A stretch of DNA of 17,317 bases. It comes from JAAYGD01 sp964428195. Its GTDB lineage: Bacteria > Bacillota_I > Bacilli_A > RF39 > UBA660. The notes beneath the pieces were generated by a model that did not search any database, was not told the DNA's origin, and saw only the letters and a program-made list of their open reading frames with translations. This document shows positions 7,272 to 13,064 of this stretch, piece after piece. How positions within the stretch are numbered: the stretch's first letter is position 1; each line of letters opens with the position of its first letter. Both the position numbers and the translations under genes were made by a program. The stretch spans positions 1 through 17,317 of the forward strand of contig CAYRXC010000018.1 in the NCBI GenBank assembly GCA_964428195.1, written 5' to 3'.

Positions 7272-7613
7272 ATGGATAGTTCATTATATTTACAGTATGG
7301 TTTAATAGTATTAGTTCTAGTTTTTATTGCAATAATTGTAATAAAAAGTGGAAAAAAAGATTTTAAAGTAGAAGCTAATAAGCTTGTAGAGTTATTGGGT
7401 GGAAAAGATAATATAGTCAATATGGAAGTCAAATTATCTAGATTTAAAGTAACTTTAAAAGATGTAAAATTAGCTAACAAAGAAGCAATACAAAAACTTG
7501 GTGCTAAGGGAATTGTAGAAATCGATAATCAATTAAAAATAATTCTTGATTCAAATGCAGCAAAGCTAAAAAAACATATAGATGATTTAAAAAAGAATGA
7601 AGCTATAAAATAA
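7272..7613 (+). CDS. Membrane-anchored PTS EIIB-like domain, active Cys absent
   Basis: 113 residues. The ATG at 7272 is preferred over an in-frame GTG at 7263, because that GTG lies inside the AGGTGAT ribosome site. One TM helix (about 6-25) precedes a domain (33-105) that resembles the EIIB domain of glucose-family PTS permeases: KLVELLGGKDNIVN, then SRFKVTLKDV, then KLGAKGIVEIDNQLKII. In true EIIB the block reads NIxxxxxCxTRLRV and the Cys is phosphorylated. Here that Cys is Lys54, with Ser56 and Arg57 following. It therefore cannot take part in normal phosphotransfer and has no EIIC or EIIA partner nearby. A sugar-sensing, scaffold or RNA-binding role is possible but unknown. It has its own promoter and ends in a bidirectional terminator. 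Confidence 0.8.
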   Translation: MDSSLYLQYGLIVLVLVFIAIIVIKSGKKDFKVEANKLVELLGGKDNIVNMEVKLSRFKVTLKDVKLANKEAIQKLGAKGIVEIDNQLKIILDSNAAKLKKHIDDLKKNEAIK

Positions 7614-7639
7614 AATACACTTTAGTGTATTTTTATTTT
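7612..7639. terminator. Bidirectional terminator between convergent genes
   Basis: Perfect 9-bp stem AAAATACAC / GTGTATTTT around the loop TTTA, with T-rich sequence on both sides. The plus-strand stop (7611-7613) overlaps the left arm, and the minus-strand stop (7622-7624) lies in the loop. Confidence 0.85.
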
Positions 7640-8665
7640 TGTCTTTGACTCTTCAATTGGATATTCTCCAAATAGTTTATATTTTAAGTATTGTAATTCA
7701 TATTCATTAAATTCAATTCTGCTTTTTGCTTCTTTTTTTGGGAATGACTCTTTATCATATACATCAATAGATGTAATATAATCAATTTGTTTTCCTTGTA
7801 AATCTCTTTCATTTAAATAATTTAATAGTAGAGATTCTGAAATCTTATGTTTCATCTTTCTTTCATCTCTAAATGCAAAGTATAACCATTCTTGATTTCC
7901 TTTATTTATAAAATCTCTCAATAAAAATAAATTACTTTTAATACAGCTTTCTTCTTTTGGAGTACAATGTATTATTCCGCTTGGTGATGCAGTAAAATCC
8001 GATTTTTCAAACAGTAGGTTTTTTATTTTAACTTTATGAAAATTAATAGCTTTATTTACTTTATTGTCTCCAGATAAAACTCTATCAATTAATATATCTC
8101 TTTTACTTAATATAGATAGCAATAAATCAAAGAATAGCTCTTTATTATTAATCTTTATGTTTTTTATGCCTTTTTTTATAATAGAATTATAAATTGGAAA
8201 AATTTTGGCCATTTCTTCTTTGTCGTGTTTGTCCCATTTATATGTATCAAAACCAAGAATATGAAACAAATTTGATTGTTCTAATCCTATATGAAATGTA
8301 TTCTCTTGACTAGTGTTTACTCCAAATATTTTCTGATTATATCTTCTATCAAACATTACAATATTATTTTTAATAGATTCAAAAATATCTAATAGCTCGT
8401 TTTCATCTAGATAAAAACCCGAATCTTTTTTAAATAATATATCAAAATCTTTCTGACATAAATCTTTTATTCCTTTTTTTCTTCTCAATTCATTTATATA
8501 TAATGCTAAATAATCTTCATTTATATTGCTACTAGGAATATCAAATAACGTTCCCATTAAGAAAATAGTGGGTAGTGAACTAATAATCGATATTAGCTTA
8601 TCGATATCTCTATTGGCCATATGTATTCTTGCTTGGTTTATTAGTTCAATAGTTTCGTAATCCAC
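7622..8665 (-). CDS. Hypothetical protein, possible PBECR4-like domain
   Basis: 347 residues, soluble, with no signal peptide or TM. A GTG start (8665) is supported by GGAGGA a few bases upstream; no better ATG is near. The N-terminal part (1-100) looks helical. Residues 95-145 carry a pattern ending FHIGLEQSNLFHILGFD, and residues 213-310 a second conserved-looking block with a Cys/His pair (HCTPKEESC, 233-241). The N(L/F)xHxLGF pattern followed by a distal beta block recalls PBECR4, a putative toxin-nuclease domain of the BECR fold. I hold this only as a weak guess. The gene follows a terminator with almost no room for a promoter except inside that hairpin. Composition matches its neighbours, so there is no sign of recent transfer. 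Confidence 0.7.
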   Translation of the reverse strand: MDYETIELINQARIHMANRDIDKLISIISSLPTIFLMGTLFDIPSSNINEDYLALYINELRRKKGIKDLCQKDFDILFKKDSGFYLDENELLDIFESIKNNIVMFDRRYNQKIFGVNTSQENTFHIGLEQSNLFHILGFDTYKWDKHDKEEMAKIFPIYNSIIKKGIKNIKINNKELFFDLLLSILSKRDILIDRVLSGDNKVNKAINFHKVKIKNLLFEKSDFTASPSGIIHCTPKEESCIKSNLFLLRDFINKGNQEWLYFAFRDERKMKHKISESLLLNYLNERDLQGKQIDYITSIDVYDKESFPKKEAKSRIEFNEYELQYLKYKLFGEYPIEESKTKIKIH

Positions 8666-8674
8666 AATTCCTCC

Positions 8675-8702
8675 ATTAAAAAAATCACTATACGTGATTT
8701 TT
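8675..8702 (-). terminator. Terminator of the surface protein gene
   Basis: On the minus strand, AAAAATCAC / GTGATTTTT around GTATA, followed by further T residues. It touches the stop codon of the upstream gene (8701-8703) and sits immediately before the ribosome site of the next gene on the same strand. Confidence 0.75.
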
Positions 8703-9765
8703 ATTTTAATACAAATGGGTCTAAGCTTGTTCCTGTGCCGCTTAATATTGCTACATCGCCTTTTAACTCTATTACAGGATATGCTTTAACTGATACCTCA
8801 GCATTTAGTGATATTAATCCGTGTTCAGCATATGCTCTAAATACTTTTTCGGTTGTTCCTTTAACAGGAGTTAAAGTCCAAAAACTAGGAATTCTTGCCA
8901 TATAATTATAATTTCCGCATGCTTTTATATTTGTAGGACAATTTGGATCATTAGATGCAGACAAATATTCGTAAACACTAGGAATACCTATCATTTGATC
9001 TTCAAATAATTTAGAACATTCTACGCTACCATCTATTGCTAATTCTGCAATATCTCTTTCTCCTATACATAAATCCATATAAGATAACTTAGCTTTGCTA
9101 CTATTAGAGAAATTTGTAGCATCATACAGATATAGATTAACATATTCTTTAATTCTACTGACAGAATAGTCATTTACTCCATTAGCTTGGTTCGTATTAA
9201 CGTTAAATCTATCATCCCAAACCCTACTTTGAGCAATTTCTCCATTATAAAATAACTTAATACTTTTATCTTCATTTAGGCTCATTATTCTCCATTTTTT
9301 ACCCGCAAATATTATATGGTTTAATGCTTTATCACCTCTAAATACATATTTTTCTCCAATTTGATAAAGTCCATTTTCTCCGTTTTTACTCTCTTGTTTT
9401 GCAATCGAAACTAATCTATCATAAAGTAAAATGGTATCATCTTTTATTCCACATTTGACATAAGGATTATAAAAATACTCTCCATTAACATTTGTAACAG
9501 TAATATAAGATGAACATTGATTTCCACCCATAGTTTGTTTTAGCATACCTCTTTCTACTAGAACATTAGAAAAAAGTCTTTCCATTCCATAATTTTCACT
9601 TGGTAGTAAATAAGGTTTTTCCTTATAATATTTTTGAGCAGCTTTTATTAGCTCTATTTCACTAGCGTTATTTCCTATATTAGAATCTTGAACTAGCTTC
9701 AATATTAACAAAATTACTACTATTATTATTGCTCCTATGATGACTAATCTTATAATTTTTTTCAT
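8701..9765 (-). CDS. Membrane-anchored surface protein, pilin-head-like and DUF6273-like
   Basis: 354 residues. An N-terminal TM (about 4-24) lacks the GFTLIE motif, so this is an uncleaved anchor rather than a true prepilin. Residues 35-106 resemble heads of pseudopilin-like proteins: ELIKAAQKYYKEK, then a short CSSYITV...YVKCG block with Cys84 and Cys105. Residues 138-350 recall DUF6273/FISUMP-type surface domains: KYVFRGDKALNHIIFAGKKWRIM, a RVWDDR segment, SFWTLTP (294-300), and an ending SGTGTSLDPFVLK. Cysteines at 84, 105, 233, 250, 276 and 283 fall in three close pairs, as expected for disulfides outside the cell. Function unknown; perhaps adhesion. It has an AAGGAGAAAG site and its own extended -10 promoter. 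Confidence 0.78.
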   Translation of the reverse strand: MKKIIRLVIIGAIIIVVILLILKLVQDSNIGNNASEIELIKAAQKYYKEKPYLLPSENYGMERLFSNVLVERGMLKQTMGGNQCSSYITVTNVNGEYFYNPYVKCGIKDDTILLYDRLVSIAKQESKNGENGLYQIGEKYVFRGDKALNHIIFAGKKWRIMSLNEDKSIKLFYNGEIAQSRVWDDRFNVNTNQANGVNDYSVSRIKEYVNLYLYDATNFSNSSKAKLSYMDLCIGERDIAELAIDGSVECSKLFEDQMIGIPSVYEYLSASNDPNCPTNIKACGNYNYMARIPSFWTLTPVKGTTEKVFRAYAEHGLISLNAEVSVKAYPVIELKGDVAILSGTGTSLDPFVLK

Positions 9766-9786
9766 ATGTACTTTCTCCTTAATTAA

Positions 9787-9795
9787 ATTATAACA
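9787..9795 (-). promoter_or_regulatory. Extended -10 promoter of the surface protein gene
   Basis: On the minus strand, TGTTATAAT (TG at 9795-9794, TATAAT 9792-9787), 21 bases before the ATG at 9765. It starts 6 bases after the stop of the upstream phosphoesterase gene, which has no visible terminator, so read-through is also possible. Confidence 0.6.
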
Positions 9796-9800
9796 TAAAA

Positions 9801-10640
9801 TTATTTATTTGTTATTCTATAAAAGTTGATAGATGGTTTATTTAATACTCTAATATTCATTGCAGATGTTCCTATTCCAGAAGAAATATATAAATCAGTA
9901 TCATTTATTTTGTAATACTCATCGTAATATATTTTTGCACCTTTTGGAGTAAATACTTTCCCTATTAGTGGAAGTCTTACTTGTCCATTATGAGAATGTC
10001 CAGCTAGTACTAAATTAAAGTTGTACTTCTCAATATATTTCATATTATCTGGCTCATGCATCAATAATATATTATATGAAGGGAATTCCTTATCTTCTAT
10101 CCAATCTAAATTCGGTTTCTTTTCTATATAAGACTTAATCCCTGATAAAGATATCGTATTTTTATCTTTATAAATAATTTCAACGTTATTTTCTAAATTA
10201 ATAAAATTACTATTTTCCATTATTTCATAAAAGGATTTATTAACTTTATCATGATTGCCTCCAACAAAATAATTCCCATAAACAGAATTTATTTTCGATA
10301 AATATTCTATAAGAGTATTTTTGGCACTAGTTGTTACTTTTACATCTCTATCTATTAAATCTCCAGTAAAAATGACTATGTCTCCTTCTAAATCATTAAT
10401 ATTATCGACAATTTTTTTAATATTTTTTTTATTAATTGTTCTTCCATAATGAAGATCAGAAAAATGAACTATCTTTAGTCCATGAAAAGAACTCGGAAGT
10501 TTCTTATTAATTATGTTATATTCCTTAATTCTTAATCCTCTTACTCCTAGAGTAAAACCATAAGTTATAAAAATTGTAATAAATATAATTATTACTCCAA
10601 GTATTTTAATAGACAATTTTTTCTTATTTTCATTTTCCAT
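9801..10640 (-). CDS. Membrane-anchored metallophosphoesterase (YkuE-like)
   Basis: 279-residue calcineurin-like phosphoesterase. One N-terminal TM (about 11-31) is followed by the catalytic domain. The full metal-ligand set is present: FSDLH (60-64), TGDLID (92-97), GGNHD (127-131), MHEPD (194-198) and GHSHNGQ (214-220). Order and spacing match the YkuE/YaeI type, whose members hydrolyse phospholipid or other envelope phosphoesters such as UDP-diacylglucosamine-like compounds. The exact substrate here is unknown. The C-terminus carries SSGIGTSAMNIR, also typical of this subfamily. It starts 9 bases after the stop of the CPBP protease gene, with its ribosome site AAGGAT overlapping that stop, so the two form one transcription unit. 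Confidence 0.92.
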   Translation of the reverse strand: MENENKKKLSIKILGVIIIFITIFITYGFTLGVRGLRIKEYNIINKKLPSSFHGLKIVHFSDLHYGRTINKKNIKKIVDNINDLEGDIVIFTGDLIDRDVKVTTSAKNTLIEYLSKINSVYGNYFVGGNHDKVNKSFYEIMENSNFINLENNVEIIYKDKNTISLSGIKSYIEKKPNLDWIEDKEFPSYNILLMHEPDNMKYIEKYNFNLVLAGHSHNGQVRLPLIGKVFTPKGAKIYYDEYYKINDTDLYISSGIGTSAMNIRVLNKPSINFYRITNK

Positions 10641-10649
10641 AAATAATCC

Positions 10650-11321
10650 TTACCCTAATGATACTACAATCATCATAATAAATGTAACTAAATTATGAAA
10701 CATATGGAAAAATATAGGAGCAAATATAGTTTTAGTCTTATTATATATAAATGCAAATCCAATACCTAAAGCTGCATATGGAAATACAAATAAAAAATCA
10801 GATAAAGATTCAAAAGAATATATTATATGTGCTAATCCAAATATAAGACCACTAACTATACAATATAGAGTCTTATTATTTATTATATTATTAAATGCTT
10901 TTCTATAAATAAATTCTTCTTTAAATGGTGCAAAAAGTACTGCAATCGTAAAAATATAAAACGGAGCTTCCTCAAAAGTATTATCTAATAATTTTTGATT
11001 TTCAGAAGTTTCTTTTGATGTTAGCATTGTTACAATAATATTTAAAACAACCATTGCTATAAATCCAATTAAATAATATTTAGCGTTATCTCCGAGTATA
11101 TTAACTATGTTTGATTTAAATGTATTAAACTCTTCTTTAATTTCTTTTCTATAAAAATAGAATAATAATACTATTAACACAATATCGAAACATATTAATA
11201 TTATATTAATGGGAATAATATTCAAAAAAGATTTTGGTATTATTGGTATTAAAAATACTGGAATAAATTGGAAAAGAATTGCAAATAAGTATATAGATAA
11301 GTTGATAATTTTCTTTTTCAT
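10650..11321 (-). CDS. CPBP family intramembrane metalloprotease
   Basis: 223-residue polytopic membrane protein with about six or seven hydrophobic segments. The CPBP/Abi motifs are in order: KEEFIYR (134-140, a Glu pair plus Arg), FGLAH (161-165) and FFHMFHN (204-210). These are the predicted metal-binding and catalytic residues of the family that includes type II CAAX-prenyl endopeptidases and bacteriocin self-immunity proteins. No bacteriocin gene is near, so a housekeeping envelope role is as likely as immunity. A GGAGGAG site precedes the ATG, and a minus-strand promoter lies within the shared divergent region with rimP. It is the first gene of a two-gene unit with the phosphoesterase. 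Confidence 0.9.
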   Translation of the reverse strand: MKKKIINLSIYLFAILFQFIPVFLIPIIPKSFLNIIPINIILICFDIVLIVLLFYFYRKEIKEEFNTFKSNIVNILGDNAKYYLIGFIAMVVLNIIVTMLTSKETSENQKLLDNTFEEAPFYIFTIAVLFAPFKEEFIYRKAFNNIINNKTLYCIVSGLIFGLAHIIYSFESLSDFLFVFPYAALGIGFAFIYNKTKTIFAPIFFHMFHNLVTFIMMIVVSLG

Positions 11322-11336
11322 ATCTCCTCCAACTTA

Positions 11337-11342
11337 ATTATA
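11337..11342 (-). promoter_or_regulatory. -10 box of the CPBP gene
   Basis: TATAAT on the minus strand, 15 bases before the ATG at 11321. The -35 position shows no good match. A near-perfect inverted repeat (AGCATAAAAAT at 11351-11361 against ATTTATATGCT at 11376-11386, 10 of 11 paired) lies between this and the divergent rimP -10. Confidence 0.45.
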
Positions 11343-11382
11343 CAAAAAATAGCATAAAAATCTATTCTTTTTAATATTTATA

Positions 11383-11391
11383 TGCTATAAT
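11383..11391 (+). promoter_or_regulatory. Extended -10 promoter of the rimP-nusA-infB operon
   Basis: TGCTATAAT, a perfect TATAAT with the TG extension. The -35 region is weak. Unlike the other promoters here, it leaves a leader of about 55 bases before the ATG, which holds a terminator-like hairpin. Confidence 0.7.
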
Positions 11392-11407
11392 TGACACATA
11401 AACAAAC

Positions 11408-11441
11408 AAGTGGATCACAAAGACCCACTTTTTATATGGGT
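11408..11441 (+). promoter_or_regulatory. Leader hairpin of the nusA operon, possible attenuator
   Basis: AAGTGGATC (11408-11416) pairs with GACCCACTT (11422-11430), with one mismatch and loop ACAAA, and is followed by TTTAT: a terminator-like element in the leader. A competing pairing, ACCCA (11423-11427) with TGGGT (11437-11441), would break that stem and place a helix next to the AAGGAG ribosome site. The two structures exclude each other. Regulation is inferred, not shown. Confidence 0.5.
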
Positions 11442-11452
11442 AAGGAGTCATT

Positions 11453-11695
11453 ATGGAAACTAAAATTAAAAAGTTAGTAGAAGAAGCATTATCTGAGACT
11501 GATATTAAGATAGATAGTGTAGAATATATTAAAGAAAACGATACCTATTATTTAAGAATTATAATAGACAAAGAAGGATTTGTTACTTCTGAAGATTGTG
11601 TTAAAGCTACAAAAATTATTAATCCAATATTAGATCAAACAGATATTATTGAAAATTCATACATATTAGATATATGTTCAAAGGAGAGAGGTTAA
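11453..11695 (+). CDS. rimP: Ribosome maturation factor RimP, N-terminal domain only
   Basis: 80 residues, about half the usual length (about 150). RimP helps assemble the 30S subunit. Seen: the N-terminal alpha/beta domain, with KLVEEAL, then VEYIKENDTYYLRIIIDKEGFVTSEDCVKATKIINPILD, ending YILDIC, which matches the YxLEVSSPG edge of the family. The protein stops at KERG, exactly where the linker to the C-terminal SH3-like domain should begin. The codons for KERG double as the nusA ribosome site (AAGGAGAGAG). nusA starts one base after the stop, so there is no room for a frameshifted C-terminal domain. Position at the head of the nusA-infB operon supports the identity strongly. Confidence 0.88.
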   Translation: METKIKKLVEEALSETDIKIDSVEYIKENDTYYLRIIIDKEGFVTSEDCVKATKIINPILDQTDIIENSYILDICSKERG

Positions 11696-11696
11696 A

Positions 11697-12782
11697 ATGG
11701 ACGGTAAAGAATTTATAAGTGCAGTTGAGGTAGTGGCAAAAGAAAAAGGAATATCAAGGGACGTTATATTTGAAGCAATGGAACTTGCTTTAGCATCTGC
11801 ATACAAGAAAAATTTTGATTCAAAAACAAATGTTAAAGTTGACTTAAATAGAGAAACGGGAGACATTAAGGTATTTAGAGTTTTCAATGTTGTTAAATCG
11901 ATACCAGAAGATGAAGAAGATGAATTAATAGATTCGTATATTACTTTAAAAGATGCAAAATTAAAACAAAAAGATATCAAAGTTGGAGAATCATTTCAAG
12001 AAGAAGTTACTCCTAAAGATTTTGGAAGAGTAGCTACATCAACTGCAAAACAAGTTGTTATTCAAAAAATTAGAGAAGCAGAAAGAGTAAGCATAATGGA
12101 TGAATTTAATGAAAAACAAGATGAACTATTGATGGGACAAGTATCAAGAGAAGATGCAACAAATTACTATATAGACTTAGGAAGAGCACATGGAATACTT
12201 CCGAAGGCTGAAATTATTCCGGGAGAATCTATAAAGATGGGGCAAAGTTTAAAGGTTTATGTAACAAAGATAGATGATTCTGGAAAAGGACCTTTGATAT
12301 TATTGTCTAGAACTCACTATGGATTTGTAAAAAGATTATTAGAATTAGAAATCCCAGAATTAAAAGAAGGAATAATAGAACTTCATGGGGTTGCTAGAGA
12401 AGCCGGAAGTAGAAGCAAAATTGCAGTTTCTTCAAAAAATTCCAGAGTAGATGCTGTTGGAGCTTGTATTGGAGAAAAAGGAACTAGAATAAATAGAATA
12501 TCTAAAGAATTAAATGGAGAAAAAATAGATATAGTATTGTTTGATAAAGATCCAATTACTTTTATTAAGAATGCTTTATCTCCAGCTAAAGAAGTTAATA
12601 TATTGATATTAAATCCTGATGAAAATCATGCTATAGCAATTGCTGAAGGAGAACAATTATCTCTAGCAATTGGTAAAAGAGGACAGAATGTAAGATTGGC
12701 AGCTAGATTGACTAAGTTTAAAATAGATGTTAAAACTCCAGAAGATATGAGAAAAGACGGAATAAATATCAAATTTGAGTAG
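11697..12782 (+). CDS. nusA: Transcription termination/antitermination factor NusA
   Basis: 361 residues, the normal Firmicutes length (no E. coli-type acidic repeats). NusA binds RNA polymerase and nascent RNA and tunes pausing, termination and antitermination. Domains in order: the N-terminal polymerase-binding domain (1-125, with EAMELALASAYKK), S1 (about 138-205, with GQVSREDATNYYIDLGRAHGILP), KH1 (about 230-285, GACIGEKGTRI) and KH2 (about 300-350, SLAIGKRGQNVRLAA). Both GxxG loops are intact. It is the second gene of the operon, starting one base after the rimP stop, and its ribosome site is inside rimP. The leader hairpin upstream of rimP would be a natural target for NusA-dependent feedback, but that is a guess. 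Confidence 0.97.
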   Translation: MDGKEFISAVEVVAKEKGISRDVIFEAMELALASAYKKNFDSKTNVKVDLNRETGDIKVFRVFNVVKSIPEDEEDELIDSYITLKDAKLKQKDIKVGESFQEEVTPKDFGRVATSTAKQVVIQKIREAERVSIMDEFNEKQDELLMGQVSREDATNYYIDLGRAHGILPKAEIIPGESIKMGQSLKVYVTKIDDSGKGPLILLSRTHYGFVKRLLELEIPELKEGIIELHGVAREAGSRSKIAVSSKNSRVDAVGACIGEKGTRINRISKELNGEKIDIVLFDKDPITFIKNALSPAKEVNILILNPDENHAIAIAEGEQLSLAIGKRGQNVRLAARLTKFKIDVKTPEDMRKDGINIKFE

Positions 12783-12789
12783 GTGACTT

Positions 12790-13047
12790 ATGAAAGAAAA
12801 AAAGATTCCAATGAGAAGTTGTGTAGTAACAAAAGAAAAACTTCCTAAGAAGGAATTGATAAGAGTAGTTAGAACTAACGAAGGAATAATAATTGATGAA
12901 ACTGGCAAGGTAAATGGAAGAGGAGCATATATAAAGAAAGATATAAAAGTAATTGAAAAAGCAAAAAAATACAAACAACTAAATAAAGCTCTTCAAACAG
13001 ATATACCAGATGAAATATATGAAGAATTAATAAAAATAATAGATTAA
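12790..13047 (+). CDS. rnpM: RNase P modulator RnpM (YlxR, DUF448)
   Basis: 85-residue YlxR-family protein; the B. subtilis homologue binds RNase P RNA and modulates its activity. Seen: the family core RSCVVTKEKLPKKELIRVV (residues 9-27) and GRGAYIKKD (43-51), with the PxRxC-type start. Length is typical (about 90). The ATG follows AGGTGA, just after the nusA stop. In many Firmicutes a small L7Ae-like protein (YlxQ) comes next; here infB follows directly after 17 bases, so ylxQ is missing from its usual place. Confidence 0.93.
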   Translation: MKEKKIPMRSCVVTKEKLPKKELIRVVRTNEGIIIDETGKVNGRGAYIKKDIKVIEKAKKYKQLNKALQTDIPDEIYEELIKIID

Positions 13048-13064
13048 GAAAGAGGTGATGCTCT

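Noticed and set aside
11453..11700. Frameshift or sequencing error truncating RimP
   Set aside because: nusA begins one base after the stop, so no displaced C-terminal coding sequence exists in any frame.
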